A stretch of 64,000 nucleotides of DNA from Apostichopus japonicus (taxonomy: Eukaryota > Echinodermata > Holothuroidea > Aspidochirotida > Stichopodidae), in NCBI RefSeq assembly GCF_037975245.1, contig NC_092579.1, forward strand, positions 2,905,001 through 2,969,000. Reading direction: 5' to 3'. The notes beneath the pieces were generated by a model, which saw nothing but the letters and a program-made list of their open reading frames with translations, ran no database searches and had not been told where the DNA came from. A program made the translations under genes and the position numbers. This document shows positions 22,606 through 35,516 of the stretch, piece after piece. The stretch's first letter is position 1, and each line of letters begins with the position of its first letter.

Positions 22606-23623
22606 ACAATTGAAATAGGCCTATTAAAGCATTTAATATTCACTGGGAATATTATGTCAATAGAAGATCATTGGAAAAGTGCATTGACTTTCAATATGTC
22701 GAAAAACCTATACGAGAAAAGGTTTGTCAGTGTCTAAAGTTGAAACTGACACTTCACCAAGTTGCCTAGCAACAACAGACTGTCTTTTATCCATCCAAAC
22801 ATTATGTGTTTCTAGGGATGTTCTTGTGCATGCTAAAGAAGGTGACTATCCGTTACTGAAAACAAATATTGGATAGTCTTGAAAGGCAGAGCCATGAATG
22901 AAAATAACAGATTGAAAACGGTTGTAGAATGTGATTTATAAACTCTTTTATACTAAACTGAATTAAACATGATTTGAAAAGCGATGTTTTTTTTATGTTT
23001 ATTTTCTTTATGACCGATTATTTTTGGAATTCGGCCCTTGGGACAATAAACTTTTCCAGATGCTAAACTCTCTAACTTGTCCTCTCTTATTATGATGCTT
23101 CACTCTTAATATCTTATTAGCAAATATGAAGTTCCTAGCCTTTTCTGATGCTGCTCAAACTGTCAGTTCAAGTACTCAGTCGCAGTTTCGCTTATCATGG
23201 AAGGATTCGTGTGTGTAGCACAATGATAGGCTTATGGTATTATATATACTGAATGAATAACAAACAACACGCTCATAGTGCATAGCGTATAGGAATCATT
23301 GGAAATCCCCTCGACCGCAATTAGGTTATCTAAGTCAACGATTCTGCCCATAGCGTAGAAAGCATCGGAAATCCTCTCTAAAGCAATCACCTTATCAAAG
23401 TTAATGATGTATATGAGCATATGGTGACGTGTCACTTCATAGACACGCAAGGTTTAAAATTTGTCAGTCTTGACATTAAAAATACGTTAATACATTCTGT
23501 TTATCAGTGTTTATCAAGTATACATACATCTGACGCAGCTACCAGTTAGCCTCTGCCCGATTGCTGTTATTAGAGTATACCTGATTACTGCACATATCAG
23601 CTAGTTTTCTCTTTATCACAGCC

Positions 23624-23709
23624 ATGGAGAAAACAAGGATATTCAGCTTGGTTCTTGTTTTGGTCGGGCTCTGCCAGACGGCCTTATCGTCCACTAATCT
23701 GGATGAAGA
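23624..23709 (+). CDS. Gene B exon 1 (signal peptide)
   Basis: 28 codons plus 2 nt and a GTGAGC donor. Almost identical exons occur in units C and D. Confidence 0.8.
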
Positions 23710-26404
23710 GTGAGCATTTGTCAACATGATTTTTTCTATTGTAGTATTAAATAGATGTTGAGGTTGTATTAGGTGTAAAGAAATAACGTTATTTAGAAGC
23801 TAATGAATGATGGTTAATGCTTTGAATTGAAACCTGACTAGGGTGGACAAATACCTAAATTTGAAGAAATATCTACACATTTCTTTCGTTAAGTGCTTAG
23901 TTGTTCGTAAACTTGTATTCATTGCTCGAAGAACAGCTGGTCTTCGATGGGACTAGAAAAACCTAGGCTATGGTCACCCTTAATACTACACTTGGTATCA
24001 CAATTAAGCCTTCGATCATGTTCACAATGTCTCTCTGACTAGGCCTAATAGCTTTATTTATCAGAGCTAGGTCTCCGACTAGGCTACTAATGTTATTATT
24101 ATACATAGGCTTCTACCTGTAGTACTTCTACGCCTGCTAACAGTAACAGTTCGATCAAGTTCTAACTGACGTTCGATGAAGTTGATCGAAGGAACAATTG
24201 CCTCAAATAATTTGCATGGGTTATACCGGCAGGCGCGTAGAGAAGGGGGGGGGGGGAGGCGAACAACGGGGTACACAACCACAGTATAGGCAGGCAGCAC
24301 ACTTGATGCACAGACAACTTTGCTTGGAAGCCATGCATACAGACGAAAGTTGCCCGCACCCCCAAGAGGGCACGTGCCCTCCCAAAAAAACATCGTGCCA
24401 CCCAGATGCGATTTCTAGTGTTAAAAACATTTCTCAAAACAATAACTTTTTCACAAAGGACGAAACGTATTACATCTTTCCACCGATCTTCAGAATAACC
24501 AGTTGTTTTCTCACTTCAGGGTCACAGAAGCCCCGGCGTAGATCGCTAGTGCTTAAACTTCGCTACTCCCCTGCATGAATTTCAATTGTCAACACTCTTA
24601 ATTAAAGCCATTATCAATGCAACAGGGTTAAATTTCCTCTTTTATCCGCCTCGATTAAAAACATAAATATCAGACGGACTTAGCCCGAAAATTATTGAAC
24701 ATAAAGTTACTTCAAGTTGCAAGTTATAGCACCAGATTGCATCTGAGGGCCCTCAATTAATCAAACATTTCTCTCTCCCCCTTAGACCCCTCCTGACGGC
24801 ATTCAAGAGTAAGCACTGTGCCTCCTAATTAAGCGCTGTGCCCTCACTGTGCCCCCTCTCAAGATTGAAATGTCTGCCGATGTCACTGGTTAGGTTACAT
24901 TTGTGTCTAACCATCTCCGCTCTTTGACCTCGGTTGTAGATATTCATTGACTACTAAACAGCGGAGCTAATGAGTTTGCAAGATTTGACAACTTTATGCC
25001 GTTATCTTTCGTAAATTCAATGAAAGTCAATCATATTAACAACTTGATCGGGCAGTGTTTGATTGATTCACGGCAATTTCGCAATAGCTTCCGGGTCCAA
25101 AATAAACCTTCATTCCAACTTTAAAGGCCCACAACTTCCTTGCGAATACGTGTTGGAATATATAATGCCGAAGGACAGTTTAAAATTGCTTAATTTTGTT
25201 GCAACAACAAGGGGACTTCGAGAGAATACCAATTAAGAAAAACTATACAAAAGTCATTAACGAAAGTTCCCATTGGTCTAAATTTCATAAATATATGTTT
25301 TGTAAAGAACTAGAACAGAGTGTATTTCGTTTTGCATACAGTCTATGACGTAAACGTTGGCCAATCACAATCCAATATTTAAATCTTTCTCAACGTTTTT
25401 ATCGTCTAACAACATCAAAACTGGCACCAGGCGTCCATCTCACAAGCCGTCAGGCTTTCTAGTTTAAATTAAATTCTGCAACTTTAAAAAAGTCAATTAC
25501 AACATAGCTTCTTAGAAATTGCAGACGAAGCCGTGTTTACGACTCTGAACCTTTACAGACGGCGCCCTCTATTTCGTTTTCTGGACATTCAGTTTGACCT
25601 TGCATGATAAGATTTGAACGTTCATAAAATGATATATATGTATCAAGGATGTAGCTTGTACCTGATGAAATGTGCAAAGTTAGCAATATTTTCAATTTTG
25701 AACACATCAGTATGAGGAACTGGCCGCCATTTTGTCCTGTCAAACATTGAAATTGGTTTACGGTCTTGTTCAAGGCCAGGCCCTCTCACTCGACCTCACA
25801 ACACTAACCCCAGTCCATTGGTAACTTGTCACACCCACACACCAAAGTGTACACAATATAAACAAGAGGGCATTCCACGGAGTTGCATATCTTATCACAA
25901 ACAAACGCTGATTTCAAATGAACAAATGTATTATTAGCAACGCAATCTGGAAAAACGTTTTGAAGTAAACATGACTACATTCTTAAAAATACACATTTGA
26001 CATTTAACCACCTGACTTTTGACCTCGGTTTCCATGGCAACCAGTTTGATACTACTTGATATTTTCGTTATACCTGTGCAGGTTCCATGTCAACTTTATT
26101 TTTCAACTTGGACTAATAGCAAAAGATCAATTTTAACTAATTTTTTTCTACCTTTGACCTCTGATCTTTGCTTCCAGGGGTCTGAGAGACACAAGTTTCC
26201 TACCAAGTTTCAAAAAAATCTGCCCACCCATTTTAGGAGTTTTTTTTTTACACACAATTTGTCACAAACACACATTGAATGGCACGTTGTCAAACACACA
26301 CAAACATACACCCGCCACACGTTTCGATCAATCCCTCTGTCATGGACTTCCGGTCACCATGGGTGAATCCCCATCCCCAGAGAAGATACTCAGGATAACC
26401 AATC

Positions 26405-26446
<42 letters not shown>

Positions 26447-26479
26447 TATATATATATGTGTGTGTGGGTGCGTGTGGGG

Positions 26480-26532
<53 letters not shown>

Positions 26533-29500
26533 TATATTATATACTCTTTCTTTAAAGAAACTACAATGAATGGAGCAATGAATTGATCGCTCAGGAGATG
26601 ATCACTGTTGCAGCAAAGTTTAAGGTATCAATCCTCTTGTTCTTTTGTTTTATTAGTATTATAAGTAATATTATCATATATGGGCTGACTTTACTAAATA
26701 TGTTGGTTTGTCATAGCTTCATACGGTTAATTGGGCCTTTGATGCTCTAAAATCTAAATCAACGTGTTTTCTTAATTTTGGAGTACGCTCAAAGCCTTGG
26801 GATGAACCGGTCAGGACTCAATGTGATTGTGAAGCTATGTAGGCACAAACAAAGAATTAGAACCAAAATCTTATCACACAAAACGTTCATCCACAGTGAG
26901 TAAAATGTGTACAGAAGTTGTTTCGATTTCTCTAATTGGTTGTGCGATTATTCGAAAGGGGTGAAGAACTAAACACTGCCCGAAGCAATAAAGCTCTATT
27001 TTGATACGATCTCCTATAAATATTATTATTATTATTATTATGAAGTCATAGACAGGGGCGTGCACAGCATTTCAACTGGTGGGGTGGGGTGAGGGGTCAC
27101 CAATAGTAGGCACCTAAACCAAAGGCGGATGAAGGATATTAAAAGGGGTGTTATCCTGAGGTCATTGAAGCAAACAGCCATATAGGTGGGGGGGGGGGTG
27201 TCGGCTACTCCACCGAAGAAATAAACATTCGAAGCATCCGAATTCTGCACTTTGAGGCATATTTAGATCATCATATAGATCTATGTAAATATCTTTAAAC
27301 GTAAGATTGTGCTAAAGTACTCATAATTCCCTGCAACCGATTTTTGCAGTGTGTGTCGATACCCCTATGGAAGCGCCAAGAGCGAATGAAGGATTTTAAA
27401 AGGGGAATGCTGTCCTGAGCCGACAGCCATGTAGGTAGGTTGCACTTCACAGAAGAAACAAAAGCTTCAAATTCTGCCGATATTGAGGCATATAAAGTTG
27501 TCTGGGGGATACAACCCCCAGAAAATATTTGAAATTGAGATGTGATGCGAAGCGTGACCTTGCAAGTATCTGATGTGTTTATGATCGCCGGGTGTACTGG
27601 AGTAGATGGTTTACTATTCAATAATGTTTCAATTACTGATAAATCACTCCCTTTGTCTTCTAACATTCCATATATTGCCATTCTTTACAACCTTTCTTTG
27701 GCTGTTTTGTCTTCTGCAGGATATTCGAACATATTGCCGAGAAGACGGTTACCCGGATAGTGATAGTCTGGACGACATAGCAGACCAATTAGATTCAGAA
27801 CTCTCTCACTTAACCGACCAGATCAGTTTATTTTCGTCCCAAGGAGGTTTGCTTGGCGGCCTGTTAGTCGCCTCTTCGTTCATCCCGTCACCTCTGAGTC
27901 CTGCCCTCTTCTACTACGGTAATTACTTGACTTTGGGTTCTGGAGTTGGGCACATCAGTAACATAGTTTTGAAAAGCGCAAGAGATGACATAAATGAGGT
28001 AGACCTGAAGGGCATCCTCTTCCGAATTGGTAAATTGCATCACAACATCGAAGTTTATAAGTTAGCACGTAAAGGCATCGACAGTCTACCTGTAGCAGCA
28101 AAGTTACTCATGAACGACGAAATGATTCTCAGCGAGGAAGAGTCACAGAAGATCCTTCACAGACTTCACAATATTGAAAATATTATGCCATCGATTTTGA
28201 AAGGCGAGAAAATAGGCCTAGCGGACCTTTTAGAAATATGCACCAATATATACGAGATCATTGATCATTTCGACGCACTTACCATTGTTCGAGAAACTTG
28301 GCAACAAGTGAAATGGCAGATCTATGAACTGAAAAGGGATTCAACGAATGCTGCTGGATCGTTCAATGGGCACAAAAGTGCCATCAGTACAGAATTGAAG
28401 AGCGTGGTCGGCGGTACTTTTCAGTTACTTGGCTCAAACTCAAAGGTTATTAAATTTTACAGTATTTAACAAGAAATAAAACAGTTCATACACCCACCAC
28501 ATATATCGAAAGCAGTAATAAAGGTATGCGATGGTAATTGCACGTGTGTATGTGACGCCTTCGGTTTTAAACACGACCTAGTTTCGAATGAGGTGTAACA
28601 GAAGTTTTAACAACACCATCGATCCCAGAAAATACACACACACAGCTGGCTACCGTCGGTATTTAGCACTAGTGTACACTCAGTACATACAGCTGCGGTC
28701 AATATCTACAGCATAGTATACAATTAAGGATACAGCGATGGACATCTCAGATCCAGCTTAAGATAACAATTAAGGTATCACGTTTCATTACTGTCTGCAT
28801 TTTGTTGCGACAAGAACAAAACGTCACTTGCAAGCAACAGAAAGTTAACTTTTTCAGAAGGCCGCACGAGGTTTGGGGCGAGTTTTCAATGCCTTTAATG
28901 AGCTTTGACCTCTGACCTCTAGCCATATAACGTCTCACAGTGACACATTAGTCCATTGAGCTTGCAGATTCGGAGAAGTTTGTGGCACACATTTTCTCAC
29001 GACTTTGCCAAGTTTGAAATCGTGAGTTTTGCCGTTTTGCCTTAAGTAAAACCTAGATAATCACGGAAGTGATGGTTTCTGTCATTTAAGTGTCATATTA
29101 GCCCCGCGTGTAATGACACAAAATATAGCTTGGACGATGTCTGATCATTAGCCATGTCCTCACCGGTTGAGGCACAACAGCTTGTGCACATATAGATCCC
29201 TTTACGTTTTCAAGTCCATATGAATTGCAGGTAAAGAGAAGTTTGGACACTTTTCGCACTGATTTTAATTTTGACCACGTGGCTGTTTAAGTTTTACGTA
29301 AAGTAATAGTAATAATGAAAAGGTATACTTCAAAAGATTACAACTTTTAATACCAACTTTCAGTTGAAAATTGGATGTTATGCCTACAGTAGACTACGTC
29401 ATTGTGACTAACCAGAAATGCACGCCAAACAGCAAAGCAAAACAAATTATATTTTGCTACACTGCAGTCAATTATAGTTACTATTTTGTTACCATACTTT

Positions 29501-30061
29501 TCTTATAGGACTAGATATCCTCGATAGGTGGCTCAGTCTTTACTGAATGTAAGACTCCTCTCTAGTTAACTATGTATGTGTGTGTATGTGTGTATGGGTG
29601 TATGTATGTATGTATATGCTGTGAGAGTCGATGTCTCGAGTTTTCATTGCTGTGGACGATGGCATTGTTTGAGACTTGTCGTTCAATATATACGGTACCC
29701 ACTATCCAAAGAACCAGCACACTGCTGATTAGAACACACGATATTCTTTTAATGCGCTTACATGGTGAAAGACACCGATGCCCGAGCTTACATACTATAG
29801 CGTGAAAGCATTGATCAAATCCATGGCCTTCTGAAACCCCAAGATCACCCCATTATCTTTCTCCTTTTCTTTCAGAGTATGGGACTATGGTCCAATGTCT
29901 TTAGTGGAACATTAAGCGTATTGAATATCTATAATGAGGCAGGGAACATCGATTCCACGAAAGGACACATCAGAAATAAGAGGGCCTTGGTACGTGAACT
30001 TCGAGCTATTGCGAGAAACGTAAGACAAATTTGTGCTGGGTTAGACTCTTGTTCAAACTAA
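23624..30061 (+). CDS. Gene B: secreted apolipoprotein-L-like protein, four exons
   Basis: Exons are 23624-23709, 26558-26624, 27720-28445 and 29876-30061. Together they give 354 codons plus TAA in one open frame with phases 2, 0, 0. Exon 1 encodes a classic signal peptide (basic start, Leu/Val core, 'CQTALSS' cleavage region) in a good start context (CAGCCATGG). Exon 2 is a short helix. Exon 3 holds the amphipathic helix, the hydrophobic hairpin (protein residues about 90-135) and helical bundle. Exon 4 holds a hydrophobic helix, a charged helix and a terminal C-x5-C. All donors are consensus except the exon 3 donor (AAG|GTTATT), which is weak but identical in copy C. If it is skipped the protein ends 7 residues later. 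ApoL-family assignment rests on architecture. A secreted, membrane-active role is inferred. Confidence 0.78.
26013..26042 (-). promoter_or_regulatory. Conserved intronic AGGTCA-type direct repeat plus X-box-like palindrome (copy B)
   Basis: A TGAC(C/T)TTTGACC direct repeat with one-base spacing (nuclear-receptor DR1-like on the minus strand) is followed by TTTCCATGGCAACC, close to the RFX X-box GTTGCCATGGCAAC. Equivalents lie at 35488-35516 and 50419-50448. Function is inferred from motif match only. Confidence 0.3.
26405..26530. repeat. TA/TG microsatellite in gene B intron 1
   Basis: TA runs split by a TGTGTGGG-type core. It ends about 28 bp upstream of exon 2. The equivalent array in unit C appears to have replaced exon 2. 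Confidence 0.9.
26558..26624 (+). CDS. Gene B exon 2
   Basis: 67 nt between TTAAAG and GTATCA. It completes the split codon from exon 1 and encodes a 22-residue helix ending 'ITVAAKFK', homologous to gene A exon 2. Confidence 0.75.
27720..28445 (+). CDS. Gene B exon 3: ApoL-like core domain
   Basis: 242 codons after a TTCTGCAG acceptor. 'DIRTYCRED' is followed by a leucine-patterned helix, the hydrophobic hairpin ([16 protein letters not shown] onward), helices, and 'LLEICTN' with the second conserved Cys. It is close to copy C exon 3 and clearly homologous to gene A exon 3. Confidence 0.8.
28567..28885 (+). repeat. Dispersed repeat, inverted copy at 34018-34290
   Basis: The segment from 'ctagtttcgaatgaggtgt' to 'gtcacttgcaagcaac' in gene B intron 3 matches the reverse complement of a segment in intron 1 of copy C, with substitutions and indels. 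It is a mobile or repeated sequence of unknown class. Confidence 0.65.
29876..30061 (+). CDS. Gene B exon 4
   Basis: 61 codons plus TAA after a CTTTCAG acceptor, phase 0. Contains the hydrophobic helix, Lys/Arg/Glu-rich helix and C-x5-C end. Copy C lacks 8 bp right at the start of this exon. Confidence 0.75.
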   Translation, partial: SMGLWSNVFSGTLSVLNIYNEAGNIDSTKGHIRNKRALVRELRAIARNVRQICAGLDSCSN

Positions 30062-30500
30062 AGGTCGTGGTCTTTATATGCTGAACATTCGCCAGGTTTA
30101 AACACCTTATCTTTAAATACAGGATTGGCAGAGAAGGGATGGGCTACTAAAAGGTGTGTGTTTGTGGGGGGGGGGAGGGGTGGGGGTGAGGGTTAACCCA
30201 TCATGAATTGCCCTCATAGGACGTTTGGTGACATATTTTGATCGTATCTTATGATAATAATAGTTTTGATTTCTTTTTGCGCAATATTATTATCCAATAA
30301 AATCATTTCTGGACAATCGCACAAGCTTTCAATGGACTTGTTTCCATTGACTTATCTGCATCATTCAAAATAGATACCGTTTCTGTATAAAATATAGAAA
30401 TATTATCAAAAAGCAAAACTAATTGAAACTAAGAAGAAAGATATAGCTCAGTCACTCCCTATTCCCCTTTTCCACATCCCCCACCCCCCCCCCCATAAAA

Positions 30501-31314
30501 ACACCCGTCTAGAATAGTAAAATATTGTGTACATTATATATACTCAACTTGATAGGCGTATGAATAAACATTATGTTGTTGTTTTGTTTATATGAAGACG
30601 TATTAGTTTCACCCTCCTACTGTGAGATCTTTCTTAGGTATAAACAGGTGTATTTTCTTTGTTGGTTTGTGTGGATTCCCTTTTATTTAATTGTTGTTTA
30701 TAATTGTTGTACTTGTCTTAGTAAAGGTGGTGATGTATATACATATTCTCGTAATATAAGTTTTTTAATTATCAGTCTTATGTTAAACTTAGCATTTAAA
30801 AATTTACTTTCACATTATTTTATAACATTAGTGTCAGATTAAAACTGTAAAACACGCAAGTTTGCATTTTACCCTCATATATTCATGTGCTGAAATTATT
30901 CACCCGTCTATTATACACCCGTCTAGAATAGTAAAATATTGTGTACATTATATATACTCAACTTGATAGGCGTATGAATAAACATTATGTTGTTGTTTTG
31001 TTTATATGAAGACGTATTAGTTTCACCCTCCTACTGTGAGATCTTTCTTAGGTATAAACAGGTGTATTTTCTTTGTTGGTTTGTGTGGATTCCCTTTTAT
31101 TTAATTGTTGTTTATAATTGTTGTACTTGTCTTAGTAAAGGTGGTGATGTATATACATATTCTCGTAATATAAGTTTTTTAATTATCAGTCTTATGTTAA
31201 ACTTAGCATTTAAAAATTTACTTTCACATTATTTTATAACATTAGTGTCAGATTAAAACTGTAAAACACGCAAGTTTGCATTTTACCCTCATATATTCAT
31301 GTGCTGAAATTATT
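30501..31314. repeat. 400-bp tandem duplication with a 14-bp linker
   Basis: 30501-30900 is repeated at 30915-31314 (offset 414) and appears identical by eye. The linker CACCCGTCTATTAT itself echoes the repeat start. Unit C has only one copy (about 43892-44302). Open frames inside are short, AT-rich and have no family match. Confidence 0.9.
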
Positions 31315-31354
31315 TAACTTAATCTTTCAATTTTTGTAAAATGTGTCGTGTACA

Positions 31355-31404
<50 letters not shown>

Positions 31405-31460
31405 GATTTTCATTTATATATATATATATATATATATCTATATATATATATATATATACT
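31355..31460. repeat. TA microsatellite
   Basis: Two TA tracts separated by 'ttaagattttcattta'. The same arrangement recurs in shorter form at 44340-44412. Confidence 0.95.
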
Positions 31461-32074
31461 GTTATTGGGGGATGTGCTAGTTTGGATGATGTTATTCAAC
31501 TATAGGCCTAACATAAGGCCTTCCACAGGAAAAGAAAGACAATGACTTTCATAAGGCACATTATCATGAATGATAAAGGCTATTATTTTATTCACTAATT
31601 TTTATATAGTGTGATTATCTCAGAGACCATGTGGGCTGTAATAAACATGACTAACTTTCAGAACTTGGACATATAGACCATCTTTGACAAAACTGATTCA
31701 TGAGTGACAGGTAGCCAAAAGTCAATTTATTCGTTTTATACGAAAAAAATGGCTCACAATTGAATAATATGGGAATACTATGTCAAAGGAAGGTCATTGG
31801 AAAAGTGCATTGACTTTCAATATATCGAAAAGTCTACGAGAAAAGGTTTGTCAGTGTCAAAAGTTGAAACTGACACTTCACCAAGTTGCCTAGCAACAAC
31901 AGACTGTCTCTTATCCCTCCAAACATTATGTGTTTCTAGGGATGTTCCTGTGCATGCTAAAGAAGGTTACTATCCGTTATTAAAAACAAATATTGGAAAG
32001 TCATGAAAGGCAGAGCCATGAAAAAAATAACAAATTGAAAACGGTTGTAGAATGTGATTCATAACTCTTTAACA

Positions 32075-32455
32075 CAGTGGCATAGGAAGATACTTTTGAG
32101 TGGGAGGGGGGGGGGGTGAAGACTGATGGCCGGCCTGGGGGAGGGCTCTAATGGGAGGGGTGTCCTCCTCCCCTTTGGATAATTTTTTGCATTTCCAGGC
32201 GGCCTCAGATGCAATTTGGTGCTATATAGCAAACTTCAACACCCACTCCATATTGTAAATAATTTTGCATTTTCACCTAGCCTTAGATGCAATTTGGTGC
32301 TCCAAATGAGATTTTTTTACTCATTTGGAAATTAAAAAGGGGTTTTCTGACTGGCGAAGCGGGGGGGGGGGCGTGATGATACTTCCGCCCCCCATATTTT
32401 TCACTGGGGCGGGCTGGCGCTTCCCCACAGCCCCCCCCCGGCTCCTACGCCCTTG
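32075..32455. mobile_element. hAT-like MITE in unit C
   Basis: 381 bp ending CAGTGGC(A/G)TAGGAA and, reverse complemented, CAAGGGCGTAGGA, with G/C-run subtermini. Flanked by the 8-bp target duplication CTTTAACA/CTTTAATA. The orthologous copy lies at 47677-48055. Unit B has an empty site near 22950. Confidence 0.85.
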
Positions 32456-34017
32456 CTTTAATACTAAACTTTAATACATGCTTTGAAAAGCGATGATTTT
32501 TCATGTTTACTTTCTTTATGAACGATTATTTTTGGAATTCGGACCTTGGGACAATAAAATTTTCCAGATGCTAAACTCTCTAACTTGTCCTCTCTATTAT
32601 GATGCTTTACTCTTATTTCTTATTAGCAAATATGAAGTTCCTAACCATTTTCTGATACTGCTAAAACTGTCAATTCTAGTACTTAGTCGCAGTTTCGCTT
32701 ATCACGGAAGGATTCTTGTAAGTAGCACAATGATAGGCTTATGGTATTATATTGAATGAATAACAAACAACACGCTCCTGCGCATAGCGTATAGAAATCA
32801 TTGGAAAACCCCTCGAACGCAATTACGTTATCAAAGTCAATGATTCTGTGCATAGAGTAGAAAGCATCGGCAATACCATCTAAGGCAACCACCTTATCTA
32901 AGGTGGCGCCGTATATGAGCATAGGGTGACGTGTCACTTTATAGACACGCAAGGTTTAAAATTTGACATTATAGAAATACATAAATACATTCTGTTTATC
33001 GGTGTTCATCAAGTTTACATACATCTGACGCATATAACAGTTAACCTCTGTCCGATTGCTGTTATTAGAGTATACCTGATTACTGCACATATCAGCTAGT
33101 TTTCTCTTTATCACAGCCATGGAGAAAATAATGATATTCAGCTTGTTTCTTGTTTTGGTCGGGCTCTGCCAGACGGCCTTATCGTCTAATCTGGATGAAG
33201 AGTGAGTGTTTGTCAACATGATTTTTTCCATTGTAGTATTAAATAGATGGTTAGCTTGTATTAGGTGTAAAAAAAGTAACGTAATTTAGAAGCTAATGAA
33301 AGATGGTTATTGTTGTGAATTAAACCTGACCAAGGTGGACAAATTCCCAAATGTAAAGGGATATTTATACACATTATTTCGTTTAGTTCTAAGTTGTACG
33401 TAAACTTGTATCCATTGCTGCTGTGCTATAGCATGCTAATCATATTTATTACCACAAACTTTAAGTGGTTCTGTGTGTTTCGAAAAGGGAATACATAAAA
33501 AAGTTCATTTTCATTAAAACAATGGAACTTCGTTTAAGCTGCTTATCTGACGAACCATGAAAAATGGGAAGGTTTCGCCTAGCTCATTTTGCCTAAAACG
33601 TTTCATTAATTAAAAAATTAATGATCAAAAGTATCAAAAGTATCAATACTTGGAAACAGATTTCATTCATGTATTCTGTTACGCAGTTCCTCTTGATTTA
33701 AACAAGCCAGTGAGGGAACACATTGTAAAGATATTCAGTAACAACGAAGCTCTCCTTGCTCATTACTAAACTCACGGCTAGGCGTGGCCTAGCTCTCATA
33801 ATGAGAATCGTTTTTTTTTCCTAAAATGCTTTCAATATTACCGTTGTTACGCCGCTTCCGTTAGTTTTAACAACCATCACTGTCATTTCAGTCATTAAAT
33901 TACATGTTCACCCATGAAAAACACCGGTGGTACATCGAAACATTTTTGGTTTGCACGTAGTCACTTTAAAGGCATCGAAGACTCTCCCTAAACCGCGTGC
34001 CACCCTCTGAAAAGGTT

Positions 34018-34290
34018 AAGTTCCCGTTGCTTGCAAGTGAAGTTTTATTCTTGTCGCTACAAAATGCAGACAGTAATGAAACGTGATACCTTGTTATCTT
34101 TTATCTAGACCTGAGATGTCCATCACTGCTATGTACACTGTGTTGTGGGTATTGACCGTAACTGTATGAATTGATTGTACAATAGTGTCTAATTACCGAC
34201 GGTAGCAAGCTGTGTGTGTATATTCTGCTGGGATCGATGGTGGTGTGTATACTTCTGTTATACCTCATTCGAAACTAGGTCAGATTACCG
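34018..34290 (-). repeat. Inverted copy of the repeat at 28567-28885
   Basis: Matches the reverse complement of the gene B intron 3 segment, e.g. 'gcttgcaagtgaagtttt' and 'ttcgaaactaggtc'. Located in intron 1 of copy C. Confidence 0.65.
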
Positions 34291-35487
34291 GCATGAGACG
34301 TTTCTTTGTGCGCGAGTTCTTCACACCCTTTAAAGGAGGATTCACTGTTTGATATCTCAAACACATTGTTTCATTCTTTCATGGAATTTTCGGCCGTTCA
34401 TTCACTACTCTTTCCGTACATACAATTATATTCAGCTTCTCATGCATATATAGATAATTCACTAATTAGCGAGTAATTGCCTGAAGAATCATGATTGACA
34501 GGTTTTTTTCGGCGGCCATTACGTATTTAAATTTCCACCCAATTTCCCAGTAGCCTACTTCATAATTCATGAGCGTTTCAAACGGCCAATGAGCAGGAAG
34601 CAAGTATTTGCAAGTGAGCCCTAGTGAACACCAGTGAGCCCTTGAAGTAGTATTAGCAAGCACAAGGGTACATGTGTATCCAATCTCTGCAGTATAGAAC
34701 TGTAATACTTCACGGGGAATACAACCATATAGGTAGGCAGCACACTTGATGCAAAGACAACATTGATTGGAAGCCATACAGACGAAAGTTGCCCCCTCCC
34801 CTAACACAGAGGAAAGCAAGAAAACGAGATCAATGTTAGAAGTCTGACGTTCAAAGGTTGAGATTTGGAAGGAAATTGTCATATGGCAATCGTTAGAGAT
34901 GGCGAAAGGTTTTAGTTCCGACGTACAGGTGGCCAAATTACTTCTTTCCAGGTTTGTACCTATATGGTTAGGTTCAGTGGCTTCGCCAAGGGTATACTGG
35001 GGGGCTAGGGGTGGGTGGGCACGTGCCCTCCCAAACAAAAATCGTGCCCCCAAGGTGCCCCCTATAGATGCGATTTCTAGTGTTAAAAATTTCCTTTCCT
35101 TTCCAGATTCTTTAGCAAGGTTTTACGTCAAGTATGGAGCTTGTCCCTGATAAAATATACAAAATTAGCAATATTTTCAAGTTTGTATAAATCAGTATGA
35201 GGAACTGGCCGCCATTTTGTATTGTCAAACATTGAAGTTGGTATACGGTCTTGTTCAAGGCCAGGCCCTCTCACTCGACCTCACAACACTGTCCATTGGT
35301 AACTTGTCACACCCACACACCAAAGTGTACACAATTTAAACAAGAGGGCAATCCACGGAGTTGAATATCTCATCACAAACAATTGATTTCAAATGAACAA
35401 ATTTATTATTAGCTATGCAATCTGGAAAAACGTTTTTAAAGAAAACATGACTACATTCTTAAAATACACATTTGACATTTAACCACC

Positions 35488-35516
35488 TGACCTTTGACAT
35501 TGGTTTCCATGGCAAC
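35488..35516 (-). promoter_or_regulatory. Conserved intronic AGGTCA-type direct repeat plus X-box-like palindrome (copy C)
   Basis: TGACCTTTGACA followed by GGTTTCCATGGCAAC. An additional perfect X-box-like GTTGCTATGGCAAC lies near 35909. Confidence 0.3.

Larger units (their letters stand above)
22033..31475 (+). repeat. Tandem duplication unit B
   Basis: Starts at the landmark 'gctggtttgaattatgttattcaac' region and recurs as unit C at 31476 and unit D at 44431. Promoter region, exon 1, introns and downstream sequence align between units, interrupted by unit-specific insertions. Unit B lacks the hAT-like MITE present in C and D. Confidence 0.85.

Noticed and set aside
24230-24300. Possible hAT-like MITE beginning CAGGCGCGTAGAG in gene B intron 1
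   Set aside because: One hAT-style end and a G-run are present, but no matching right end or target duplication could be fixed by comparison with units C and D.
26275-26586. 103-codon frame overlapping gene B exon 2
   Set aside because: It runs through the TA microsatellite and is in a different frame from the exon supported by splice sites and homology.
30573-31256. Two identical 89-codon frames that look membrane-like
   Set aside because: They arise from the 400-bp tandem duplication. The equivalent frame in unit C is altered, and composition is that of AT-rich noncoding DNA.
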